A stretch of 64,000 nucleotides of DNA, taken from assembly GCA_021300155.1 (NCBI GenBank), contig JAJTID010000030.1, forward strand, positions 1 through 64,000. Reading direction: 5' to 3'. The notes beneath the pieces were generated by a model. The model ran no database searches. It saw only the letters and a list, made by a program, of their open reading frames with translations, and was not told where the DNA came from. Shown one piece after another: positions 36,633-45,359 of the stretch. The stretch is from Pirellula sp. (GTDB taxonomy: Bacteria; Planctomycetota; Planctomycetia; Pirellulales; Pirellulaceae). Made by a program: the position numbers and the translations under genes. Position 1 is the stretch's first letter; each line of letters begins with the position of its first letter.

Positions 36633-37119
36633 TTCCGTAGTAAGAGGTCATTCTGCGCAATTCGACAAAGTCAACGCAGACAGAATTGTCTACCCGACCG
36701 GTAAAGTCCGGCCGATAGTTTCGTATCGAAACTTCGCACGCCAAACTTAAGCTATTCCGTAAATTTCTCCTGACCGGAATAGTAGATGCAAACGCCGCAA
36801 ACAACCCAGACAACCACGACAACCCCGAACTACAGAATCGCAACCAATTTACTCAATCAAGTGATTGCATGCATTTGAGTTTGTTGTCAGCAAAGAAAGT
36901 GCGGGGCAACAAAAGCAAAAGGAAGAGTACCACAACGTGAGAGAGAATGCTGCAATAAGAGATAGCATCAAAATATGCCGCAGAAGATATGGCCTACAAC
37001 CTCGGCTAGTAGGACTATCGTCCTGGACGTTAGTAAGCTCGTTACAAGATCCATCCGCTCGGGACAATGGTCCCAAGCTACATTCTAAACCTGACTTGCA
37101 TCGGTCCAATAGCTCGAAA
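36633..37119. other. Intergenic stretch upstream of the BBP7 gene
   Basis: About 490 bases. It should carry the BBP7 promoter. A clean inverted repeat AGTTTCG-tat-CGAAACT lies at 36717-36733, about 85 bases before the start, and could be an operator or a small hairpin. Frames here (for example 36849-37109 minus) have no family features, and no RNA gene was recognised. Confidence 0.45.
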
Positions 37120-37614
37120 CTACGCGAGTGCTAGCTCTTTGCCAACTTGGCCTGGATGGTAAACCGTGTACAAGTAAATCGGGATATCGAGCTCACCCAA
37201 ATTCTCTTCGATCAACGGTTTAACCTCGCTCCACTTTAGCCCACCAACGCCTGTGGCCAAGGCAGGCAATGCGAGGCTCGTAATCCCCTCTTTCTCAATG
37301 GCATGCTTTAGCCGTCTCAGTGCATGATTGACATTTGGCAATGTCGCTTTACCTGGCCGATTCCCGTGCTTTATGTCACCGTCTTGCGTCATCAAATTGA
37401 AAATGCGCGCATTCCCAACCCCACCCCACATCCAAATCTCACCGGGCTTTGGATGGGCTTGGTGAGCGTAATGTCGGAAGTCCTTTGCCATGGAAGGCCA
37501 CTTTTCACGCAATGCCAACGCCAATCCGGAATCAAAGTGATCGTTTGGTGCAATTCCATGAGCGATCGCCTGTGCATTGCTCAACAAGATATCGCCAGAA
37601 ACTTCATACAACAT
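37120..37614 (-). CDS. Stand-alone macro domain protein
   Basis: A 164-aa single macro domain, the fold that binds ADP-ribose or its derivatives and in several bacterial groups hydrolyses ADP-ribosyl links. Seen: MLYEVSGDILLSNAQAIAHG at the start, GLALALREKWPSMAKDFRHY, the loop ALPALATGVGGLKWSEVKPL near 118-137 and a C-terminal strand PIYLYTVYHPG. It matches a widespread bacterial type (AHGIAPNDHFDSGLAL, ATGVGGL). The DarG antitoxin has a related macro domain, but that protein is longer and sits next to DarT; no DarT is adjacent here. Third in line after the Nudix gene and an unknown gene on the same strand. Confidence 0.85.
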   Translation of the reverse strand: MLYEVSGDILLSNAQAIAHGIAPNDHFDSGLALALREKWPSMAKDFRHYAHQAHPKPGEIWMWGGVGNARIFNLMTQDGDIKHGNRPGKATLPNVNHALRRLKHAIEKEGITSLALPALATGVGGLKWSEVKPLIEENLGELDIPIYLYTVYHPGQVGKELALA

Positions 37615-37907
37615 GCTTGCGCCTCGAGAACGGGATTAATGGAAGGCCGCACTTTCAAGAATGCGGTGCCTACTATTCATTCATAGCGAAGCACGTGCCA
37701 AACAGTTCATACACCGGGAGAACACCGTGGTGGACACGATCATTTCATTGAAACATCAACATTTGATCCTCAATACCCCAGCCACGAGATAGCTCCCTGC
37801 CTATCCATGGCTCAACAACTGTGCCAATCTGCGCCACCTGTAGCACGCTCCACGTGACAAAATAGCCACAGGCACAGGTTAGCGATAGTGCAGTGTTCTT
37901 TGCGGCC

Positions 37908-39257
37908 TCAGTCAACGACACAAATGGGCCATCGAGACAAATGCGAGATACGATTCGCCTCGTCGATCGAGGCGACAAAAACAGCTCCTTGAGAAAAGGG
38001 TAATTGATGCAGACGGACATCGTCAGCAACTCGCCATTCGCGCTCGACGCGCCAATCTCTTCCATTGCCTGTGTCGGAATAGACTTGCGCAAAAGTGGAT
38101 TCTTCAGTAGACAAACTCTGCATCTCGGCTTTCAGGCAATAACGGACTTGCTGGCAACTGAGCGAAGCGAGCCACTGGCTTGATATCATCAGTCCGTAGG
38201 GCTCCCAATCCCAGCGTGATAGATGGGACTCGAATCGGCGAGATGCCATCAGTTCAGCAAGCGAACATGCGGAAAAAGAAACCGTCGCTTGTGATCCTGG
38301 CTTCAAAGCTGAAGTGGCAACGAGCCGCTGCTTTTCCAAGATTCGCATCAACGAGTCCATCGCTGTAGGGGGACTCTTCCACGGCGTTTCAAATATCTCA
38401 TCATGAAATTGCTCGATGGACTGATCCGGCCAAGGCCCACGTCGAGCCCTAGTGCAATGGATCAAAAATTTCCCCTCGAGTGGCTGCCATTGACTCGCAA
38501 AGAATATAGGAACCGTCGTTGAAGGCCCATGAGAATGGCACGGCATTCGAAGCGTCGAGGTCGATGGTTCAACTTCCATGCCTGCATGAGATATCCATCC
38601 GATCACTCCTTGATCCAACCACCGCTTTGCAATTGTGTTGCCACTTTTCTTCGCAAGGTCTTTCTCATAACGAATACCGAGTATTACCGACCCAGGCGAG
38701 AATGCTGTATCTCGCAACCTCAAGTCGATTAGCTCAGCCATTTTTCCTTTTGAGCGAATTTCCAAAGCAAACAGATAACGGCTAAGTGATACTACAGCGC
38801 GATCATGAATTGGCAAATGCAGCAAGTCGGTTCGATCCGACGGGCGTTCCAACGCCAGTGATACGCGAACAAGACTTCCATTTTGTCGCAATGCTACATC
38901 TTCAATCTCAGGGGTGGCACGCGACAAGGTTCCTTGCTGATTCGAGACCAGCAGCTCGATTGCAGGTACTTGCAAACTGGTACAAGCCGTTCGAATGGCT
39001 AGAGAATAGGGAGTGTCTCTCGCGAATAGAACGCGGTACCCTTGCTGGCTCGCGAATCGGATCGCTGCCATCAACTTGGTTTGCCATTCAGAGGAAGCGA
39101 ATCCATTGAACTCTGAGTGAGAAGACACAATACCCAATGTTGGCAAATCCCAGTTGAGATTTGTCCTCGATACGAGGGTTCCCTGGCCGATCCAACGAGC
39201 CGAGCATTCTTCCGTAGGAAAAGAGAGCTCGTTGAGACGAATGGAAAACATTTCCAA
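37908..39257 (-). CDS. Protein of unknown function between Nudix and macro-domain genes
   Basis: A 449-aa soluble protein without signal peptide or membrane segment. I do not recognise the family. The N-terminal part has a Rossmann-like flavour (TLGIVSSHSEFNGFASSEWQ, then FASQQGYRVLFARDTPYSLA). A middle region has PIFFASQWQPLEGKFLIHCT with RARRGPWPDQS, and the C-terminal end reads VEREWRVADDVRLHQLPFSQ, an E-R-E-W-R element that I have seen near the end of several unrelated bacterial proteins of unknown role. It starts 14 bases after the Nudix stop, so the two are likely co-transcribed; 293 bases separate it from the macro-domain gene. A role in nucleotide or ADP-ribose chemistry is conjecture from context. 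Confidence 0.7.
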   Translation of the reverse strand: MEMFSIRLNELSFPTEECSARWIGQGTLVSRTNLNWDLPTLGIVSSHSEFNGFASSEWQTKLMAAIRFASQQGYRVLFARDTPYSLAIRTACTSLQVPAIELLVSNQQGTLSRATPEIEDVALRQNGSLVRVSLALERPSDRTDLLHLPIHDRAVVSLSRYLFALEIRSKGKMAELIDLRLRDTAFSPGSVILGIRYEKDLAKKSGNTIAKRWLDQGVIGWISHAGMEVEPSTSTLRMPCHSHGPSTTVPIFFASQWQPLEGKFLIHCTRARRGPWPDQSIEQFHDEIFETPWKSPPTAMDSLMRILEKQRLVATSALKPGSQATVSFSACSLAELMASRRFESHLSRWDWEPYGLMISSQWLASLSCQQVRYCLKAEMQSLSTEESTFAQVYSDTGNGRDWRVEREWRVADDVRLHQLPFSQGAVFVASIDEANRISHLSRWPICVVD

Positions 39258-39271
39258 TCAGAACACCACAT

Positions 39272-39994
39272 TCAAAGGAACCAAGGGGAACGTGGCTCGG
39301 CCTCCACTATCGAGCAAACCAATTGACGAAGCTCACCCAAAATCATCGCTGTCGCTCCCCACACCAAGTGATCGCCAACTCGGAACCCAGGTACATCAAA
39401 GAGACTCGACCCTCGTTGCATCGTACCCACAACGATCGCATCATCAGTAACAAGCGAATGTAGCGGAAAAAAGATAAGCTCAGCAACTTCGTCTGGATTC
39501 GGCTGAAACGTAGGGATGGAGGGACAAACACTAACCATCGGAACAACTTGATGACGGCTCGCATAGACATAGAGCGGCCGAAGCTCTCCGATGGGTTGCA
39601 GGTCATCCGTCGAACAACCTAATTCTTCGCCAAACTCTCGGCAGGCAGTCGTCCAAACCGATTCTCCAGTTTCGGCGCGGCCTCCAGGCAAAGAGATTTG
39701 CCCTGCATGATCCAACATCTGAGGCGGTCTAAGGGTTAAGGGTATCGACCAGCCACCTCGCCCATCCGGTACCAATGCAACAAGAACAGCAGCGGGGTGC
39801 GAATGCCTTGGCGCGGGACCGCGATGGCGTCCGTATGCGTACTGGGGAGCCAATCTCCTATAGGCATCGCTGCGGTATACGGTTCTATCCGACGCACCAC
39901 AATCGGATTCGCCATAGGACTTGTGGAAAGGGCGATCCGTAAGCAGCGATCGCAGCTTTTCAGGAATACTGGCTAGGTCTGTGGTCGTCGACAT
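39272..39994 (-). CDS. Nudix hydrolase, CoA pyrophosphatase-like
   Basis: About 240 aa, cytosolic. A complete Nudix box, GGRAETGESVWTTACREFGEELGC (shown: GGRAETGES then REFGEELGC), lies near residues 107-130; it hydrolyses a nucleoside diphosphate linked to another moiety. The preceding LRPPQMLDHAGQISLPGG resembles the extra signature of the CoA pyrophosphatase (NudL/YeaB) branch, which trims CoA to 4-phosphopantetheine and 3,5-ADP. The specificity is a family inference. The frame is open to a GTG at 40003; I chose the ATG at 39994, neither having a strong Shine-Dalgarno. Its 3' neighbour begins 14 bases on. Confidence 0.85.
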   Translation of the reverse strand: MSTTTDLASIPEKLRSLLTDRPFHKSYGESDCGASDRTVYRSDAYRRLAPQYAYGRHRGPAPRHSHPAAVLVALVPDGRGGWSIPLTLRPPQMLDHAGQISLPGGRAETGESVWTTACREFGEELGCSTDDLQPIGELRPLYVYASRHQVVPMVSVCPSIPTFQPNPDEVAELIFFPLHSLVTDDAIVVGTMQRGSSLFDVPGFRVGDHLVWGATAMILGELRQLVCSIVEAEPRSPWFL

Positions 39995-40173
39995 GGTTGT
40001 CACTGATGGGTGCGAAACCTTACTAGTATACGTTAATCATCCTGAGATGACGACGTGAATTTTGCCATTTCTACGATCATCTTTCTATGTTCATAGAATG
40101 CTCGATTTCGTCTTGTCAAAGGGCCACTTAATAGGGCACACTACAGGACTTGCTCACGGTTTACCCCCAATGG

Positions 40174-43100
40174 ATGGAACGACATCGAATGACGAACTTG
40201 GCACAACTGGACCCTCCCAAGGCGACCGGATTGATTGTCCATATTCTCCAAGCAATCGCCCAACTCGAAAAAAAAATTCGTCCACAACAACTGTTGATGG
40301 CTCGATACTATTCGACAAACGATTTACCGAGGCTTAAACGGACCGAATCAACCCTCCAATGGGATTTCGAGCTCCAAGGTGTTGCACCCGTCCGTGGCCA
40401 ATTCAATACAAGTATCCTTTTTGATCTGGACACGCGTCACTTGAATATATCCGTCGATGACCTTTCAGTCCGGGTCGTCAAGCAATTGAGCGCACAATGC
40501 TCCTGCTTCGAAGAAGTGAAGCCATGTGTGCATCAAATCTTTTGCTTGCATTATCTGCGCCGTCAATTGAGCCAGCGATCTACCGAAGATGCGATGCAAT
40601 GGATGGAGAGCTGCATCACCGATGGCCGTCATGCGGGCAAAAAGTTTGTGGAGTCGCTCGATTACCTAAAAACGCCAGACATTGTCGAGGATCCGGAAGA
40701 GCCTCAAGAGCGGGAACGGCTCATTCGTATTCAATGGCGGATCAGCTTTGCCCAACACTCCATCCGAATCAATCCATATTTGCAGTCGATGCGCAAACGC
40801 GGAGGCTGGAACAAAGGGCGGCTTGTCCGCGAATCGCTGGATACAGTGGATGAGACTTCGCTGAGTCATCCTTCCGATCGAATGCTCGTGCTATTGCTCC
40901 AAGCGGCCGAGGAATCGTATCGCGGCCAAACTCCACGGTTGATTCGCGAGTGCTTAAAGCTTCTCACCGATCATCCAAACGTCACTCTCGATGATGAACA
41001 ACAAACCCCAATTCGAATTCGCGAATGTCCCCTCGAGGTTCGGGTCGAGGAAGAATCCGAGACCTATCGTCCGAGCGTCTACCAAGGAGACTTTCAAATC
41101 GTGTCGACGAAAGACGGCACGAATTACTCGATCGGTTCAATCAACAATAATGAATCGGTCATGTTTCGATTGGATCGAGACCAACGTTGTATTCTCGTCA
41201 GTACGATGGATCAACGTGTGAAACGCCTTATCGATGATTTGCAATTGGCCGAACGACGCGAAGCGGTATTCGATCAAGAAACGGCAGAGCAATTTGCAGA
41301 TTTGATCGCACGCTCTGCAAATCCAGCCCAAGTGCAAATCAATCTTCCTGAACGGTTAGCCGGCCCCGAACAACCACTTGAGCCGAAGATCGAAGTGCAT
41401 CTTTCTCCGTTCGGTAAGGAAAGTTTGCAAGTAGCGCTTCGGGTTGCGTGTGATGTCGTGTCCGATCCACCCATTCCAGGGGCCGAGCCTGATCGATTGC
41501 GAGTCGCAACGGCAGCAGGCCGATTTCAATTGCTTCGCGTTTTGGATGAAGAGTCGATTCATGCCGACGAAATCGCTGGAATCCTCGAGCTTGGAAAACT
41601 TTCTTACGAAAGTACGTACACCTGGATTGCGGAAACGCCTGACGACTCGCTGGACCTAATTCAGCGAATACAACAATTGGGTGAAGCTGCTCCGACGGTT
41701 TGCTGGCCAAAGAGTCAGCCGATGCGCATCATCGGAGAGATCACTCCGCAGCGATTGCAAGTGAGATTGACGAGCCAACGCGACTGGTTTGGAGTCGAAG
41801 GCTTTGCAAAACTTGAAGGATTGGAAATTCCTTTGGCCGAACTATTGGCCGCATTGCGAGGTGGACGCCGATTCATTCCACTCGGAGATGGCCAGTTTGC
41901 CATGATCTCCGAGCAATTGCGTCAACGATTGAATAGCATTCAGGACGTGTCGCAAAGTGATAGTGGTCAGATCAAAGTGTCGAGAGCGGCGACCGCAGTT
42001 GTCGAAGAAGCTCTCGGGACGGATATTTCTTACGAATCCGATGCTTCGTGGCGCGATGCGTTAGACCGATTGGCTACGGCGAAGAACCTGAAGCCCGAAC
42101 TGCCGACAAACTTGATAGCCGATTTGAGAGACTACCAAAAATCTGGTTACGGTTGGCTTTGTCGACTAGCCCATTGGGGTATCGGCGGTTGTCTGGCGGA
42201 TGACATGGGTCTCGGAAAAACAGTGCAGACGCTCGGAGTATTGCTCGATAGAGCGAAGAAAGGGGCGGCACTGGTTATCGCTCCTACGAGCGTTGGGTCC
42301 AACTGGCAGCGTGAAACAGAAAAGTTTGCTCCTTCATTGAATGCGAAACTCTATCGGGAGCATGATCGACAAACGCTTATCGATAGCGCTGGACCTGGTG
42401 ACTTGATCATCACAAGCTATCAATTGTTGCAACGAGACGTTGACCGCTTTACCGCCAAGTCTTGGTACACACTCGTCTTGGATGAAGCACAGTTCATCAA
42501 GAACTTTCAAACAAAAACAGCGCAAGCAGTAAGGCAACTCGACGCGGATTGGCGGATTGCTTTGTCAGGTACTCCCCTGGAAAATCACTTGGGCGAGCTC
42601 TGGAGCTTGATGCGCACTGTGAGCCCTGGCTTATTGGGATCATGGGATCGATTCCGTAAGAATTTTGCGGAGCCGATCGAAAGACAGGGGAATCGAGAAC
42701 GATTGCAAGCCCTCGGTCGCGTGGTCCGGCCTTTCATTTTGCGAAGAACGAAAAAGGAAGTGCTTTCGGAACTTCCAGAGCGAACCGAAATCGTCCGTTA
42801 TGCCGAATTCTCTGATGAGGAGCGCAAAAAGTACGATGCCGCACGATTGGCTGCGATTAATGAAATCACCAAGCCAGATGGCGAAGAGCCGGAAGCTCAA
42901 ATGCGTATTCGGGTACTCGCGTGGTTAACACGATTACGTCAGCTTTCGTGCCACCCAGCATTGGTGGATAAACGCTGGACAGAGTCGTCCGCTAAACTAG
43001 ATCTGTTTATGGAGATTGTTAGCGAGTTGCAAGAAGGGGAGCACAGAGCTCTCGTCTTCAGTCAGTTTGTTCAGCATCTCTCGCTGCTTCGAGAAGCACT

Positions 43101-43512
43101 TGATAAAGCAGGTGTAACGTATCAGTACCTCGATGGCTCGACGCCAGCGGCAAAACGTCAAGAGGCCGTGGATCGATTCCAAGCCGGGGAAGGGGATTTG
43201 TTCTTGATCTCTCTCAAGGCGGGAGGTACGGGTTTGAATTTGACGGCAGCGGACTACGTTATCCATATGGATCCGTGGTGGAATCCTGCCGTTGAAGATC
43301 AAGCGACCGACCGAGCGCACCGTATCGGACAGCAACGCGCTGTTACTGTATATCGGTTGGTGGCCAAGGATACGATCGAACAACAAATATTGGCCTTGCA
43401 CGCAGACAAACGGGAACTCATCAGTGGCGTTCTGGATGGTGCTGATCGTGCCGGAAAGATGTCAACCGATGAGTTGGTCTCCTTGATCCGATTGAGTCAA
43501 GTAGCCACCTAG
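40174..43512 (+). CDS. SWIM zinc finger, SNF2-family helicase
   Basis: About 1112 aa. A SWIM zinc finger CSCFEEVKPCVH occurs at about residues 109-120, followed by a large region of unknown fold. The helicase core carries motif I DDMGLGKT near 676-683, motif II DEAQ near 770, motif III ALSGTPLENHLGELWSL, and the C-terminal RecA lobe with GTGLNLTAADYVIHMDPWWN and DQATDRAHRIGQQRAV. This is the HepA/RapA-like bacterial SNF2 class; such proteins act as ATP-driven dsDNA translocases, but the target is unknown. The frame is open from a TTG at 40150; the first in-frame ATG is 40174 and another follows at 40189, so the start is uncertain by a few residues. A terminator follows. Confidence 0.92.
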   Translation: MERHRMTNLAQLDPPKATGLIVHILQAIAQLEKKIRPQQLLMARYYSTNDLPRLKRTESTLQWDFELQGVAPVRGQFNTSILFDLDTRHLNISVDDLSVRVVKQLSAQCSCFEEVKPCVHQIFCLHYLRRQLSQRSTEDAMQWMESCITDGRHAGKKFVESLDYLKTPDIVEDPEEPQERERLIRIQWRISFAQHSIRINPYLQSMRKRGGWNKGRLVRESLDTVDETSLSHPSDRMLVLLLQAAEESYRGQTPRLIRECLKLLTDHPNVTLDDEQQTPIRIRECPLEVRVEEESETYRPSVYQGDFQIVSTKDGTNYSIGSINNNESVMFRLDRDQRCILVSTMDQRVKRLIDDLQLAERREAVFDQETAEQFADLIARSANPAQVQINLPERLAGPEQPLEPKIEVHLSPFGKESLQVALRVACDVVSDPPIPGAEPDRLRVATAAGRFQLLRVLDEESIHADEIAGILELGKLSYESTYTWIAETPDDSLDLIQRIQQLGEAAPTVCWPKSQPMRIIGEITPQRLQVRLTSQRDWFGVEGFAKLEGLEIPLAELLAALRGGRRFIPLGDGQFAMISEQLRQRLNSIQDVSQSDSGQIKVSRAATAVVEEALGTDISYESDASWRDALDRLATAKNLKPELPTNLIADLRDYQKSGYGWLCRLAHWGIGGCLADDMGLGKTVQTLGVLLDRAKKGAALVIAPTSVGSNWQRETEKFAPSLNAKLYREHDRQTLIDSAGPGDLIITSYQLLQRDVDRFTAKSWYTLVLDEAQFIKNFQTKTAQAVRQLDADWRIALSGTPLENHLGELWSLMRTVSPGLLGSWDRFRKNFAEPIERQGNRERLQALGRVVRPFILRRTKKEVLSELPERTEIVRYAEFSDEERKKYDAARLAAINEITKPDGEEPEAQMRIRVLAWLTRLRQLSCHPALVDKRWTESSAKLDLFMEIVSELQEGEHRALVFSQFVQHLSLLREALDKAGVTYQYLDGSTPAAKRQEAVDRFQAGEGDLFLISLKAGGTGLNLTAADYVIHMDPWWNPAVEDQATDRAHRIGQQRAVTVYRLVAKDTIEQQILALHADKRELISGVLDGADRAGKMSTDELVSLIRLSQVAT

Positions 43513-43532
43513 AGCTTCGGTATTTTGCTCCG

Positions 43533-43570
43533 TCGTTTCGCGCTAAGAGCGCGAGACGATTCGTCTTTTT
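43533..43570 (+). terminator. Rho-independent terminator after the SNF2 gene
   Basis: A 12-pair stem TCGTTTCGCGCT / AGCGCGAGACGA with one G-T wobble and a three-base loop (43533-43559), followed by TTCGTCTTTTT, 20 bases after the stop. Confidence 0.75.
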
Positions 43571-43749
43571 GGTGGATAGCAAGTTTTCATGAGTTTACAA
43601 GCCACGTTATATTGCAATCGATGCTTCGCGCAACCACTAAATCTTGATTTCGGTCGCCGAAGACAGGAACAGAGCTAGAATGATGGCTCTTAGGTGCTGT
43701 CGGAGAACAGCGCTTTCTACCTTTCCCAACACATCGGACTTCCTGACTA

Positions 43750-45219
43750 ATGGCCACTCAGCAAAAACGATTTCGCAAGGATGACGGAAACCGGAATCCG
43801 CCAAAAGAGGCTCCCAATGTTTTGGATCGATCTCCTCCGTTTGACCTAGCAGCGGAAACGGGAGTGATCGGGAGTCTGATGCTGAACCCCGACGTCGCCA
43901 ACGAACTTTCGTTGGTACTTCGTACTGACGATTTTTATGACGATGCAAATCGTAAACTCTATGCGGCCATGATGAGCATGTTCGATTCGGGGCGCAAATT
44001 CGATATCACTTTGTTAGTGAACGAATTGAAAGCCAGCGGCGATTTTGAACTCGTGGGTGGCATGGGCTACCTGGCGAAGATGGCCAATAGCGTCCCCAAT
44101 GCGGCGCACGCTGTTTATTACGCAGAAATCGTTCGTAAGAAAGCGACACTGCGACGATTGATTGATGCGTCAACCTCAATTCTCGCCGATGCCTACGATG
44201 AGTCCTTTGACGCCAAAGAACTCGTTTCGCAAGCGGAACAACGGATCTTTCAAATCCAAGACGAACGGAATGCGAACTCGGCTGCTTCGGTCGGTGAAGT
44301 CCTCAAGGCCGCTATGGACCGGATCGATCTTCGGATGCAAGGTCATCAATTGAACAGTGGGGTACTTACCCACTTCACCGACTTTGATTCGATGACAGGT
44401 GGCTTTCATGACGGCGAACTGTTGATCTTGGCAGCTCGTCCTAGTATGGGCAAAACAGCCTTTGCGATGAATATCGCAGAGCAAGTTGCCATGAAAGAGA
44501 ATGCACCCGTTCTCTTCGTCAGCTTGGAAATGAACTCGATCGAATTGGTCGATCGTCTCTTGTGCTCGGTTGCGAAAGTGAACGGCAAACGACTGCGTAC
44601 CGGTACGATTTCGCAAGACGATCAAAAGCGGTTGATATCCCATGCTGCTAAGATCGCGTTATCTCCTTTGTATATCGATGACGCACCTAGCCGAACAGTA
44701 AGTGAAGTGGCGGCGGTAGCGCGACGTATCACGCAACAGGAGCTTCGCAAACCGAACGGACGCAAGCTCGGGCTGATCGTCATCGACTATTTGCAATTGC
44801 TCGAACCAGACAACCCAAAAGATCCTCGACAAGAACAGGTCGCGAAAATCGCTCGTCGACTCAAAATGCTTGCTCGGGAACAGAAGGTTCCAATCCTATG
44901 CTTGTCCCAGCTCAATCGACAAGCGGAAGATAGCAAAGACCATAAACCAAAGTTGAGCCACCTTCGCGAATCAGGTGCGATCGAGCAGGATGCCGACGTC
45001 GTGATGTTCGTGCACCGTGAAGGCTACTATCATCGAGGTGAAGGGTCCGAACAGTACGAGGGACAAGCGGAAATCATTATCGCGAAACAGCGAAACGGTC
45101 CGGTCGGTGAAATCGAGCTAATCTGGGAAGGGGAGTTCACTCGATTCCTCAACAAAGCTCCCGAACGCCACGAAGAGTTTAGTAGCTACAGCGATTTCTC
45201 AACTCCAGGCGGATATTAA
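43750..45219 (+). CDS. dnaB: Replicative DNA helicase
   Basis: Hexameric replication-fork helicase, 489 aa. N-terminal helical domain: PFDLAAETGVIGSLMLNPDV and the AAMMSMFDSGRKFDITLL segment. C-terminal RecA-like domain with Walker A LAARPSMGKTAFAMNIAEQV near residues 232-251, sensor SLEMNSIELVDRLLCS, Walker B IVIDYLQLLEP, then LSQLNRQAE and LRESGAIEQDADVVMFVHRE. The C-terminus adds an unusual EFSSYSDFSTPGGY tail. No intein interrupts it. The start ATG at 43750 matches the family N-terminus; a helicase loader is not in the window. The next gene follows 140 bases later on the same strand. Confidence 0.97.
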   Translation: MATQQKRFRKDDGNRNPPKEAPNVLDRSPPFDLAAETGVIGSLMLNPDVANELSLVLRTDDFYDDANRKLYAAMMSMFDSGRKFDITLLVNELKASGDFELVGGMGYLAKMANSVPNAAHAVYYAEIVRKKATLRRLIDASTSILADAYDESFDAKELVSQAEQRIFQIQDERNANSAASVGEVLKAAMDRIDLRMQGHQLNSGVLTHFTDFDSMTGGFHDGELLILAARPSMGKTAFAMNIAEQVAMKENAPVLFVSLEMNSIELVDRLLCSVAKVNGKRLRTGTISQDDQKRLISHAAKIALSPLYIDDAPSRTVSEVAAVARRITQQELRKPNGRKLGLIVIDYLQLLEPDNPKDPRQEQVAKIARRLKMLAREQKVPILCLSQLNRQAEDSKDHKPKLSHLRESGAIEQDADVVMFVHREGYYHRGEGSEQYEGQAEIIIAKQRNGPVGEIELIWEGEFTRFLNKAPERHEEFSSYSDFSTPGGY

Positions 45220-45359
45220 GCCTACAAGCCGATCTTGACGCAGAAGCGTCTATTTGAGATGAACGAGGGTGGAACAATCGAATCCTCCCTCAATCAACAT
45301 CGCTCCCGTCATCGGAGCACGCAGGTGGGGTGCCCTCGGGTCCCATGAAGTGATTGACT

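Noticed and set aside
37120-37614. DarTG-type toxin-antitoxin system
   Set aside because: There is a macro domain but no DarT-like neighbour, and the protein matches a free-standing macro type.
45237-45250. GACGC-AGAA-GCGTC hairpin after dnaB
   Set aside because: The five-pair stem is weak and TATTTG after it is a poor T-tract, so I did not call a terminator.
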